This document shows positions 11,704-22,250 of a stretch of DNA of 64,000 bases, one piece after another (position 1 is the first letter of the stretch; the number at the start of each line of letters is the position of its first letter). Made by a program: the position numbers and the translations under genes. Origin of the DNA: Tragulus kanchil (Eukaryota; Chordata; Mammalia; Artiodactyla; Tragulidae); NCBI GenBank assembly GCA_022376925.1, contig JAIOJX010000006.1:59047394-59111393 (forward strand), read 5' to 3'. Below the pieces are notes generated by a model. It worked only from the letters and a program-made list of their open reading frames with translations, made no database searches and was not told the DNA's origin.

Positions 11704-12150
11704 TTACAGGAAAAGCTTGGGTTGGTCACGTGAAGGGCACTGAAGGCTCCCAAGGGTCTTCAGGATAGGTCCTTTCTCCCCAAGGTGAGCCCAGTGCCCT
11801 CTCTCCCCATGACACCTCTGTGATCTCTTCAAAGGGGGGAGGGAATGTGGAGTACAGTCCTGTGTCTTGAGGTCTTGACCTCGAGTGACTGGGGAAACAC
11901 TCATCATAACTAATTTTTTCTTCATTTATAAAGGATTCTCAGGCTCTGTTAAAAGCCTGGGTATAGTTCCCAGGTTGTTGAAAGAGAGCAGAAAAGAAAG
12001 ATTACTGAGGACTACCACCAAAAATCCTAATGGGATTGGTGGCTGCCGGGAAGTCGGGCTTATGTTGTGCTTGTGAAACGTGAAGGAGTCCCTAGTGTTG
12101 CACGGACATTGTCTTTCTGGGGACGGGCACTTTAAGAGGATCTGGCCCAT
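11704..12150 (-). pseudogene. gag: ERV decayed 5' gag (second copy, from D5)
   Basis: Near-exact repeat of 10582-11028 at offset 1122, with a single visible residue change at the start of the upstream frame (D versus G). It has no independent meaning if D5 is an assembly duplication. Confidence 0.5.
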
Positions 12151-12670
12151 TCTGTGACCCCCTTATACTGTCAAGGGAGTCTTCAAGTGGCAGGCGCCCT
12201 AGTGGCTTTTAAATGCCTGACCTGTGCCCACGAGGGAGAGGTTTAGGCCGCGTCCTCAATTTGAAATATAGAAAAGAGAGACCTACACACAGTCAGGCTG
12301 CCACTACTGGGGGAACTATCTTAAAACTTTTCAGGACAGCCAGAGAGTAGCCCTGACCAGGACCTGTCAGTTGCTTTTTAGACTGTCCACCGGTTCACTG
12401 GAAGTCTCGACTCGGAGAGAACATGAAAGTAGGAATAAAAGCAAGGAAGGATGAACAAGGAAAAACAGCGTTCAGTTCTTTGTGACTACCCTAAATCCCC
12501 ACCCTCTCAGGAGCGGCATGAAAAAAGGGGAAGACTCACCTTGAAATCCGGATTACTCCAAGAAGATGCCTCTCTAGAGTGAGGTGTCATGCTGAAGCCC
12601 CTGTTGGCCACTTGTCGGTTCTCTTTCAAACCCGCATGGTGATGCTGCCTTCTACTTTCTCGCTGTCATT

Positions 12671-12687
12671 CCCCTCGTTGGGCGCCA
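12671..12687 (-). promoter_or_regulatory. ERV primer-binding site, tRNA-Lys type
   Basis: On the minus strand, TGGCGCCCAACGAGGGG lies just downstream of the LTR edge. It matches the lysine-tRNA (Lys1,2) primer-binding site of betaretroviruses with one visible difference (A for T at position 13). A second copy is at 13753-13769, and a third with one base lost is near 11549-11564. Confidence 0.85.
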
Positions 12688-12692
12688 GCTTC

Positions 12693-13179
12693 TGTGGGAC
12701 CTTCCGCAGAAAGGAAGGCAGAGGAATTGCCCCCAGCTGAACTGGGAAATCTCGGAGAGAGGTGAATCTTGCTGCCTGCCACCCAGCCCCCCGGCAGGCG
12801 GGAGACAATCAGATGCGACAGGGGTTCCGTCAGAGCAGTTCCACTTTATTAGTGTAGATCCACAGCTTTTATAGACAAGTGAAGGGGGTTTTGCACGGGA
12901 CTTCCTATAGATTACACCAATCAAGCTAAAGGTCAAGCAATCATCCATGAGTGTGGAAACCAGGGGGACCAATCAGAAATTTTGACCATCAATTAACAAT
13001 TTAGATCATGCTCTGTCTCTTCCTGTAGGGGCCATCTTAGCTCCAAACTGCAAACATGTGCTTAAGCTTCTTTCACTCCCATGTCCCTTCCTGTAGGCGT
13101 CATCTTAGCTCCAAGCTGAAACAATGTGCTTAAACTTCCTTATGCTTGCAACAGTCCTCTTTCAATTCAGAGTCCCACA
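12693..13179 (-). repeat. ERV 5' LTR (487 bp), first copy
   Basis: Bounded by inverted TGTGGGA...TCCCACA ends and followed by the PBS. In the sense direction it has two imperfect 52-bp direct repeats in U3 (13019-13070 and 13087-13138 on plus), a TATAAAAG box (12866-12873) and an AATAAA signal (12845-12850) only about 15 bases further on, implying a very short R region as in MMTV/MPMV-type viruses. GC-rich U5 follows. Confidence 0.88.
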
Positions 13180-13752
13180 AAATACTGCATCAGAAGACTT
13201 CTATTATTTCTTATCGTTACTCAAATCTTTAATCTATGGTGTCATTCAGCCAAAATTTGGATAATCCTGCTTTGGGAAAGGTCTCGATGTAGTTGAACGT
13301 ACCATAACACAGATTTCAAATGAATAGAGACACAGATGTAGAGAATGGACTTGTGGACACAGTAGGGGAGGGAGAGAGTTGTACTGATGGAGAAAGCCCA
13401 ATAATGGATAACATAGCCCTGACAGGACGCAGTCCTGACCAGGACCTGTCAGTTGCTTTTTAGACTGTCCACCGGTTCACTGGAAGTCTCGACTCGGAGA
13501 GAACATGAAAGTAGGAATAAAAGCAAGGAAGGATGAACAAGGAAAAACAGCGTTCAGTTCTTTGTGACTACCCTAAATCCCCACCCTCTCAGGAGCGGCA
13601 TGAAAAAAGGGGAAGACTCACCTTGAAATCCGGATTACTCCAAGAAGATGCCTCTCTAGAGTGAGGTGTCATGCTGAAGCCCCTGTTGGCCACTTGTCGG
13701 TTCTCTTTCAAACCCGCATGGTGATGCTGCCTTCTACTTTCTCGCTGTCATA

Positions 13753-13769
13753 CCCCTCGTTGGGCGCCA
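13753..13769 (-). promoter_or_regulatory. ERV primer-binding site, second copy
   Basis: Same 17 bases as 12671-12687, again directly beside an LTR edge, produced by D6. Its presence shows the second LTR is also a 5' LTR copy and not the 3' LTR of the provirus. Confidence 0.85.
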
Positions 13770-13774
13770 CTTTC

Positions 13775-14261
13775 TGTGGGACCTTCCGCAGAAAGGAATG
13801 CAGAGGAGTTGCCCCCAGCTGAACTGGGAAATCTCGGAGAGAGGTGAATCTTGCTGCCTGCCACCCAGCCCCCCGGCAGGCGGGAGACAATCAGATGCGA
13901 CAGGGGTTCCGTCAGAGCAGTTCCACTTTATTAGTGTAGATCCACAGCTTTTATAGACAAGTGAAGGGGGTTTTGCACGGGACTTCCTATAGATTACACC
14001 AATCAAGCTAAAGGTCAAGCAATCATCCATGAGTGTGGAAACCAGGGGGACCAATCAGAAATTTTGACCATCAATTAACAATTTAGATCATGCTCTGTCT
14101 CTTCCTGTAGGGGCCATCTTAGCTCCAAACTGCAAACATGTGCTTAAGCTTCTTTCACTCCCATGTCCCTTCCTGTAGGCGTCATCTTAGCTCCAAGCTG
14201 AAACAATGTGCTTAAACTTCCTTATGCTTGCAACAGTCCTCTTTCAATTCAGAGTCCCACA
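13775..14261 (-). repeat. ERV 5' LTR (487 bp), second copy
   Basis: Same length and ends as 12693-13179, differing by a few substitutions near the U5 edge. TATA box at 13948-13955. The flank after it matches the flank after the first LTR until 13396/14478. Confidence 0.88.
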
Positions 14262-14478
14262 AAATACTGCATCAGAAGACTTCTATTATTTCTTATCGTT
14301 ACTCAAATCTTTAATCTATGGTGTCATTCAGCCAAAATTTGGATAATCCTGCTTTGGGAAAGGTCTCGATGTAGTTGAACGTACCATAACACAGATTTCA
14401 AATGAATAGAGACACAGATGTAGAGAATGGACTTGTGGACACAGTAGGGGAGGGAGAGAGTTGTACTGATGGAGAAAG

Positions 14479-14715
14479 TATCATCAACATATATACACTG
14501 TCTGAGGTAAGAAGGATAACTGGTAAGAAGTTGCTGCATAGCACAGGGAGCCCAGTCTGGTGCTCTGTGATCAACTAGAGGGATGAGATAGGGGGAAGTG
14601 AGAGTGATTAGGAAGGGAGATGATATATGTTTAATTATAGCTGATTTGTGTTGTTGTATGGCAGAAACCAAAACAATATTGTAAACAACTATTTCTAATA
14701 TTTAAATAGAAAAAA
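14479..14715 (+). mobile_element. Artiodactyl L1 3'-end repeat
   Basis: Contains the common 'gctgcatagcacagggag' motif followed by a degenerate 'tgtaaa' and A-rich tail near 14690-14716. This is the 3' UTR type seen at the ends of many cetartiodactyl L1 copies. The open frame on the opposite strand here is only a shadow. Confidence 0.7.
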
Positions 14716-15064
14716 ATTCCGCATGGTGTTCTAGAATGTGATCACATAGATTCAGTGAACCACTGTCAAAGAGGGGAGGATAAATAGCACATAGAGTGCA
14801 TCAAGATCGTCTTTGTGGAGAATTTTCAGTTAGAAGATACAGATATTGATAGATAGGTAGAACGTTCTAAGTAAGAAAATGGGTGTCCAGGAGCTTTATG
14901 GTATAAAACACATGCTGGTGGTTGAATTTGAGGTACAAATTTTGAGGCATAGAGAATGATAAGAACAGAATGTCAGGTTAGACCATTAAAGAGAGTATAT
15001 GGAAGGAGGTATTTGGGATATCGAACCTTATTGTTTGAGGAGGTGTCTAGAATGTATACAGAGA
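14716..15064. other. Unique DNA, nothing recognised
   Basis: AT-rich sequence without a recognisable repeat, RNA gene or coding frame. Confidence 0.6.
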
Positions 15065-15250
15065 CAACTCACTGGAAAAGACTCTGATGTTGAGAAAAAT
15101 AGAAGGCAACAGGAGAAGGAGACAACAGAAGATGAGAAGGTTGGATGACATTATTGAGTCAATGATGGTGAAGGACAGGGAAGCCTGGCATGCTGCAGTC
15201 CTTGGGGTCGCAAAGAGTCAGAGATGACTCAGTGACTGAACATAACCTGA
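15065..15250 (+). mobile_element. BovB LINE 3' end
   Basis: Degenerate BovB terminus: 'ctctgatgttgagaaaaatagaaggcaa' type sequence, then 'gcctggcatgctgcagtcc', 'ggggtcgcaaagagtcagag' and a short tail ending in 'tgactgaactca'. No RT coding is present, so this is a severely 5'-truncated copy. Confidence 0.8.
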
Positions 15251-16317
15251 CTGAACTCATAAAGAAAGGGGACATTGGTGATAGTGAGGTGATTTGGATA
15301 TGTATAACAGGAAAGGCAGGAACTGAAACTATTATATAGACTGACCTGTCAGAAAATCAGGTGAGATGGCACAAATATCTTTAATAGAACCATAGAAAGT
15401 AAACATGATAAGCAGGATAGAAATTTTACTTGTTCAGATAAAGCTTCCAGGACACACTTGTCACCTGATGGGGAGTCAAGGGCGCATGGCACATATCTGA
15501 GTTAGGATCAAAGGTAACCTCAAGTTTGAAATCCAAGTATTCTATAAAGAAACTGATGTAATCCACAGGTTAGTGATACCTTCAGCTGAGAGAAGAAACT
15601 TAAAAGAAAGGGCAAGCTTTTGGGGAAATAAGATTTTTATTAAACAGTTCATATTCAAATAGTTGTATACCAAGTACCTATGATGTCTAAGGTCTTGAGA
15701 TATAATGGTAAACAAAACAAAATTCTGGCTATTACCATAAGATTCCTAATATTTGTGAACCTTCTCTATGGTGCTGAAGCCTTACATATATCATTTGATT
15801 TACAGAAAAAAATAGGCATTATTAAATTGATTAGGAAACCCATCTAAAGTTTAAATTTGTACACAAGTTTATATTCTTAGTAACTGATAAAACTAAGAGC
15901 TAGGAATAAAACTCAGTTATGTCTGATTTCATAGACCATGTTGTCCTCATTAAAACCTACAGAGCTACTGAGTTTAAGTTGCAAAGAGGGGTATGGAAGA
16001 GAAAAAGTTCATTGGAAGAATCCACACTATTTGGAAAAACAATGTAGTCTATCTATTTCAAAGACCTCAGGTTTTTAGACTAAAGTAAGTGGGTTCAGAT
16101 TTTAGTCACCTGGTGTCATGGCTCAATTAGCCTGGGTATGTTACTTTACTTTTTCTTCGTTTCCTTTCTTTTTCTTTCTGATGTTTACAATTTTGGTTTA
16201 TTTCATAACAATATGATTAAATTACATATACTTTTACTTACTTGAAAATACACTGCAAAATTAAAAAAACTTCTTCAAATTAACTGCTATAGATTAAACT
16301 GATCTTTATAAAAATAT
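15251..16317. other. Unique AT-rich DNA, no gene seen
   Basis: No repeat family or coding signal recognised. It is almost completely duplicated at 16510-17447 through D7. Confidence 0.6.
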
Positions 16318-16476
16318 ATTTATTAATTTATTTATTTGTCTGTGTGGCCCTGGTTGTGGCATGCAAGATCTTTAGTTGAGGCATGTAGGATCTGGTTCCT
16401 TGACCAGGGATGAAACCCAGGCCCCATGCGTTGAGAGAATGGAGTCTTAGCCACTGGACCACCAGGGAAGTTCCTT
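16318..16476 (-). mobile_element. CHR-type tRNA-derived SINE
   Basis: T-rich (tail complement) at 16310-16340, then the 'ggttccttgaccaggga' and 'ccactggaccaccagggaag' motifs of cetartiodactyl CHR SINEs. The element's 5' end is at the high-coordinate side. Duplicated at 17448-17606. An open frame crossing it is chance read-through. Confidence 0.85.
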
Positions 16477-17447
16477 GGTGGAACTGAATCTTTTTAACAC
16501 CAAAATCATTCTTTAATAGAACCATAGAAAGTAAACATGATAAGCAGGATAGAAATTTTACTTGTTCAGATAAAGCTTCCAGGACACACTTGTCACCTGA
16601 TGGGGAGTCAAGGCGCATGGCACATATCTGAGTTAGGATCAAAGGTAACCTCAAGTTTGAAATCCAAGTATTCTATAAAGAAACTGATGTAATCCACAGG
16701 TTAGTGATACCTTCAGCTGAGAGAAGAAACTTAAAAGAAAGGGCAAGCTTTTGGGGAAATAAGATTTTTATTAAACAGTTCATATTCAAATAGTTGTATA
16801 CCAAGTACCTATGATGTCTAAGGTCTTGAGATATAATGGTAAACAAAACAAAATTCTGGCTATTACCATAAGATTCCTAATATTTGTGAACCTTCTCTAT
16901 GGTGCTGAAGCCTTACATATATCATTTGATTTACAGAAAAAAATAGGCATTATTAAATTGATTAGGAAACCCATCTAAAGTTTAAATTTGTACACAAGTT
17001 TATATTCTTAGTAACTGATAAAACTAAGAGCTAGGAATAAAACTCAGTTATGTCTGATTTCATAGACCATGTTGTCCTCATTAAAACCTACAGAGCTACT
17101 GAGTTTAAGTTGCAAAGAGGGGTATGGAAGAGAAAAAGTTCATTGGAAGAATCCACACTATTTGGAAAAACAATGTAGTCTATCTATTTCAAAGACCTCA
17201 GGTTTTTAGACTAAAGTAAGTGGGTTCAGATTTTAGTCACCTGGTGTCATGGCTCAATTAGCCTGGGTATGTTACTTTACTTTTCTTCGTTTCCTTTCTT
17301 TTTCTTTCTGATGTTTACAATTTTGGTTTATTTCATAACAATATGATTAAATTACATATACTTTTACTTACTTGAAAATACACTGCAAAATTAAAAAAAC
17401 TTCTTCAAATTAACTGCTATAGATTAAACTGATCTTTATAAAAATAT

Positions 17448-17606
17448 ATTTATTAATTTATTTATTTGTCTGTGTGGCCCTGGTTGTGGCATGCAAGATC
17501 TTTAGTTGAGGCATGTAGGATCTGGTTCCTTGACCAGGGATGAAACCCAGGCCCCATGCGTTGAGAGAATGGAGTCTTAGCCACTGGACCACCAGGGAAG
17601 TTCCTT
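17448..17606 (-). mobile_element. CHR-type SINE, second copy (D7)
   Basis: Same insertion as 16318-16476, at offset 1130. Identical position inside the duplicated unit shows it is not an independent insertion. Confidence 0.85.
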
Positions 17607-17644
17607 GGTGGAACTGAATCTTTTTAACACCAAAATCATTCTTA

Positions 17645-17960
17645 TTGGCATATAGCCAATAAACAGTTTTGTAAAAGTTTCCAGTGAATAGTGAAAGGGC
17701 TTTGCCACACATATACATGTATCCATTCTCCCTCAACCCCCACCCCATCCAGACTAGTACTTTATATTGAGCAGAGTTCGATGTGCTATACAATAGATTT
17801 TTGTTGGTTATCCATTCCAGACATGACAGTTTGTACATGACTTTCCCAAAGTGCCCAACCATTCCCTCCCCCCGAAACCATAGCTCATTGTTTAAGTCTG
17901 TGTGTCTCTTTCTATTTTGTAAATATGTTCCTTTGCATCATTTCTTTTTAGAACCCAAAT
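17645..17960 (-). mobile_element. L1 3'-UTR fragment
   Basis: Minus-strand artiodactyl L1 3' UTR, recognisable from the 'gtgctatacaatagatttttgttggttatccatt' type region and the C-rich 'ccctccccccgaaacc' tract. No ORF2 coding remains, so this is a short truncated copy that ends near the D8 breakpoint. Confidence 0.65.
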
Positions 17961-18649
17961 AGATGAAATGTCATATGATATTTCTCCATCTCTGTCTGAC
18001 TAACTTTCTATTCTGATAGAATATATGTAAATTTTCAGCACACTTTCTTATTAATAAAGAACTATTTACAGTTATGGCAGTTTTTATTTATAAAGTGTTA
18101 CCAAAAATATGTGATCAAAGTTCCAATAGAGGTAAGCATAGAATAAGTACCATATGAGCAAAATAGAAAGTCTAATTTTGAAAAAAATCCAGGAAGAATT
18201 CACAAAGAGAATTTGAACTGAATTTTATTGGTGTGCTTTATGGATTAGAGAGAAGTGATTTTATGTAAGACATGAGTGGGCATATGCCTTTCTATAAGCT
18301 ATTAAAAGTTTGGTATAACTGTATTTAGGTGAATGTGCTGGAAGTAAGGTTGGAAAGCAAAGCAAAGGATGGTCATGAACAGTTTTATTCTGCAATTTTG
18401 TCTGAATCTCATAGAAATAGAGAAAAAAGTTGTCATCAAAGGGCTAAACTGATCAGATATAAATTTTAGATCCAAAGATCCAAAATCTTGAAATGTGTAG
18501 CAAATTCTATATGATGAGACTGGAGACAAGAAGCTTCAGCTTGAAAGCTGCAGAAAATATTCGTGAAATGTGATTGTGTAAATACAACTAGTGACAGTCA
18601 AATTTACCTGAAACCACACATTTATGTTTCTATTCCAATATTTATATGT
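17961..18649. other. Unique AT-rich DNA, no gene seen
   Basis: No recognisable repeat or coding signal. Repeated at 19147-19835 by D8. Confidence 0.55.
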
Positions 18650-18862
18650 TATTGTTTGGTAGTTAAGTAATGTCTGACTCTTTTGTAACCCCAACCAAGG
18701 TTATAGCCAATCAGGTTTCCCTGTCCAAAGGATTTCCCAGGCAAGAATACTGAGAGTGGGTTGGCATTTACTTCTACAGGGAATTTTCCCCATTCAAGGA
18801 TCAAACCTGGGTCTCTTGCATTGACAGGAAGATTCTTTATCACTGAGCCACCAGGGAAGCTG
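18650..18862 (-). mobile_element. Bov-tA SINE
   Basis: Read on the minus strand it starts with 'gcttccctggtggctcag', continues with tRNA-like A/B box sequence and the Bov-A body ('ttgcctgggaaatcctttgg' type), and ends in the BovB-derived tail region. It is diverged. The same insertion is repeated at 19836-20048. Confidence 0.85.
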
Positions 18863-19835
18863 AGATATTTACTAATAGAATTATAAATGTTGCATGTACA
18901 AAGCTATGCACACAGTGCTACTTACAATAGCAAAACCCAAACAGTCCAAATGTTCTTTGAGAAGAGACTATCTTGTCAGCTATGTTATATCTAAACACTG
19001 AAATGCTATGAGTTATTCAGTGGAATAGTATATCCTTTATATATCTATGTTGAGTGGTCTCAATGATATATTATGTGAGAGAAAGCTTGTTTTTCTTCTA
19101 TTTTGTAAATATGTTCCTTTGCATCATTTCTTTTTAGAACCCAAATAGATGAAATGTCATATGATATTTCTCCATCTCTGTCTGACTAACTTTCTATTCT
19201 GATAGAATATATGTAAATTTTCAGCACACTTTCTTATTAATAAAGAACTATTTACAGTTATGGCAGTTTTTATTTATAAAGTGTTACCAAAAATATGTGA
19301 TCAAAGTTCCAATAGAGGTAAGCATAGAATAAGTACCATATGAGCAAAATAGAAAGTCTAATTTTGAAAAAAATCCAGGAAGAATTCACAAAGAGAATTT
19401 GAACTGAATTTTATTGGTGTGCTTTATGGATTAGAGAGAAGTGATTTTATGTAAGACATGAGTGGGCATATGCCTTTCTATAAGCTATTAAAAGTTTGGT
19501 ATAACTGTATTTAGGTGAATGTGCTGGAAGTAAGGTTGGAAAGCAAAGCAAAGGATGGTCATGAACAGTTTTATTCTGCAATTTTGTCTGAATCTCATAG
19601 AAATAGAGAAAAAAGTTGTCATCAAAGGGCTAAACTGATCAGATATAAATTTTAGATCCAAAGATCCAAAATCTTGAAATGTGTAGCAAATTCTATATGA
19701 TGAGACTGGAGACAAGAAGCTTCAGCTTGAAAGCTGCAGAAAATATTCGTGAAATGTGATTGTGTAAATACAACTAGTGACAGTCAAATTTACCTGAAAC
19801 CACACATTTATGTTTCTATTCCAATATTTATATGT

Positions 19836-20048
19836 TATTGTTTGGTAGTTAAGTAATGTCTGACTCTTTTGTAACCCCAACCAAGGTTATAGCCAATCAG
19901 GTTTCCCTGTCCAAAGGATTTCCCAGGCAAGAATACTGAGAGTGGGTTGGCATTTACTTCTACAGGGAATTTTCCCCATTCAAGGATCAAACCTGGGTCT
20001 CTTGCATTGACAGGAAGATTCTTTATCACTGAGCCACCAGGGAAGCTG
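19836..20048 (-). mobile_element. Bov-tA SINE, second copy (D8)
   Basis: Identical insertion to 18650-18862 at offset 1186. Confidence 0.85.
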
Positions 20049-20074
20049 AGATATTTACTAATAGAATTATAAAT

Positions 20075-22250
20075 GTTGCATGTACAAAGCTATGCACACA
20101 GTGCTACTTACAATAGCAAAACCCAAACAGTCCAAATGTTCTTTGAGAAGAGACTATCTTGTCAGCTATGTTATATCTAAACACTGAAATGCTATGAGTT
20201 ATTCAGTGGAATAGTATATCCTTTATATATCTATGTTGAGTGGTCTCAATGATATATTATGTGAGAGAAAGGAAGGTAGAGACAAGCATATGCAAACTAG
20301 GATTTACCTAAATGAAAGAGTCTTTACTCTAGGGAGAGAAAGTCAGAGTAAAGAGGAAGAAGCAATAAACCTTCTATAGGTACTCAAACTTGCATTATCT
20401 TATTCAAAAGCAGATAACTCTGGCACCCTCTGGACACCCCCTAAAGACGAAAAACTTACACTGCTCTCATTAATAATATTGTTGATGCTAGTATTGATAC
20501 TGCTGTTCAGACAATGTTTTATATATATTGTTACATAAAGGCAATGAATTATTATGCTGATGTTCTTGGAAAAAGCATTAGAGAAAGGTGCCATGTTTAA
20601 GATCAAAGAGGGTAAGTAAATTACCCGGCAGTTTTGAATTGAAAATTTCAGTATGGATTAATGATTCACCTTATATCATCAATGAAATACATATTTTCTA
20701 GTTCTACACATTAAAGGCTTGGAAATAATGACTAATCTGTTAACAATAAGCACTTATACACAGCTTATGATATCTAATACTATACCTGCCTTAAAGACAG
20801 TCCAAGTGCAGAGAAATGATTCATTCCAAGTCTATGGGAGAAACAGTACAAATGCACTTGGAACTTGTATCGTAACATAAAGAAATTAAGCTATTATAAT
20901 TACTGAATTCATGTTGACAGTTTCAGCAGCCAATTGGAAAATCTTTACATTGACTAAAGATGTGATAATTTAGTTATAAAAAAGAATGATGTTTGCACTA
21001 TATTAAAACATATCACTGTTAAATCCATGGCACCATAGTAATAATCTTAAAAAGAGAGTTTCATTGGTCTCTTTTATAAGATGTTAGGAAACCAAGTCAT
21101 ACATTTTTAAAACAAACTTTTCCTTTTAACATAATATTTGATTTATAGTATAGTTTGAGAGGTTGCATGTACAAAGCTATGCACACAGTGCTACTTACAA
21201 TAGCAAAACCCAAACAGTCCAAATGTTCTTTGAGAAGAGACTATCTTGTCAGCTATGTTATATCTAAACACTGAAATGCTATGAGTTATTCAGTGGAATA
21301 GTATATCCTTTATATATCTATGTTGAGTGGTCTCAATGATATATTATGTGAGAGAAAGGAAGGTAGAGACAAGCATATGCAAACTAGGATTTACCTAAAT
21401 GAAAGAGTCTTTACTCTAGGGAGAGAAAGTCAGAGTAAAGAGGAAGAAGCAATAAACCTTCTATAGGTACTCAAACTTGCATTATCTTATTCAAAAGCAG
21501 ATAACTCTGGCACCCTCTGGACACCCCCTAAAGACGAAAAACTTACACTGCTCTCATTAATAATATTGTTGATGCTAGTATTGATACTGCTGTTCAGACA
21601 ATGTTTTATATATATTGTTACATAAAGGCAATGAATTATTATGCTGATGTTCTTGGAAAAAGCATTAGAGAAAGGTGCCATGTTTAAGATCAAAGAGGGT
21701 AAGTAAATTACCCGGCAGTTTTGAATTGAAAATTTCAGTATGGATTAATGATTCACCTTATATCATCAATGAAATACATATTTTCTAGTTCTACACATTA
21801 AAGGCTTGGAAATAATGACTAATCTGTTAACAATAAGCACTTATACACAGCTTATGATATCTAATACTATACCTGCCTTAAAGACAGTCCAAGTGCAGAG
21901 AAATGATTCATTCCAAGTCTATGGGAGAAACAGTACAAATGCACTTGGAACTTGTATCGTAACATAAAGAAATTAAGCTATTATAATTACTGAATTCATG
22001 TTGACAGTTTCAGCAGCCAATTGGAAAATCTTTACATTGACTAAAGATGTGATAATTTAGTTATAAAAAAGAATGATGTTTGCACTATATTAAAACATAT
22101 CACTGTTAAATCCATGGCACCATAGTAATAATCTTAAAAAGAGAGTTTCATTGGTCTCTTTTATAAGATGTTAGGAAACCAAGTCATACATTTTTAAAAC
22201 AAACTTTTCCTTTTAACATAATATTTGATTTATAGTATAGTTGGAGAGGT
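20075..22250. repeat. Tandem duplication D9, period 1087
   Basis: 20075-21163 recurs at 21162-22250 with a two-base shared junction. One substitution (TTTGAG versus TTGGAG) lies at the junction side. The unit is unique DNA. Its first 190 or so bases are present three times, since D8 also copies them (18889-19085). Confidence 0.97.

Larger units (their letters stand above)
10454..12698. repeat. Tandem duplication D5, period 1122-1126
   Basis: 10454-11575 recurs at 11580-12698 with four unmatched bases between. Differences include a run of six C near 10566 that is shorter in the second copy near 11691, and a GGGG/GGG change. The unit holds decayed gag, the leader and the PBS/LTR edge. Confidence 0.97.
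6325..13179 (-). mobile_element. Class II (betaretrovirus-like) ERV, internally deleted
   Basis: Read on the minus strand the order is 5' LTR (13179-12693), lysine-tRNA PBS, leader and decayed gag, capsid, integrase, env TM remnant and a 3' region ending near 6325. Protease, RT, RNase H and nearly all of env SU are missing: capsid leads directly into the integrase core, and integrase is followed at once by the TM ectodomain. Assignment to class II rests on the PBS, the close TATA/poly(A) spacing in the LTR, and capsid and integrase residues. The span is inflated by duplications D3-D5, and D6 duplicates the 5' LTR again to 14261. No LTR matching the 5' LTR is seen at the low-coordinate end. 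It cannot be autonomous. Confidence 0.85.
12352..14478. repeat. Tandem duplication D6, period 1082
   Basis: 12352-13396 recurs at 13434-14478 with a 37-base filler (13397-13433). The unit contains the leader, PBS, whole LTR and about 215 bp of host flank, so the duplication boundaries ignore the provirus boundaries. Confidence 0.97.
15378..17643. repeat. Tandem duplication D7, period 1130-1132
   Basis: 15378-16513 recurs at 16510-17643 with a four-base shared junction (tctt). The unit holds unique DNA plus a CHR SINE. The copies differ by one G in a GGG run and one T in a T run. Confidence 0.97.
17910..20271. repeat. Tandem duplication D8, period 1186
   Basis: 17910-19085 recurs at 19096-20271 with a 10-base filler (19086-19095). 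The unit contains unique DNA and a Bov-tA SINE. Confidence 0.97.

Noticed and set aside
16328..17862. Minus-strand frames of 108 and 134 codons ending in the same peptide, as alternative exons
   Set aside because: The shared peptide is translated CHR SINE, duplicated by D7; the differing parts come from the sequence after each D7 copy.
20400..21693. Duplicated 68-codon minus-strand frame as a small gene family
   Set aside because: The two frames are one sequence repeated by D9; there is no recognisable domain, start context or splice signal.
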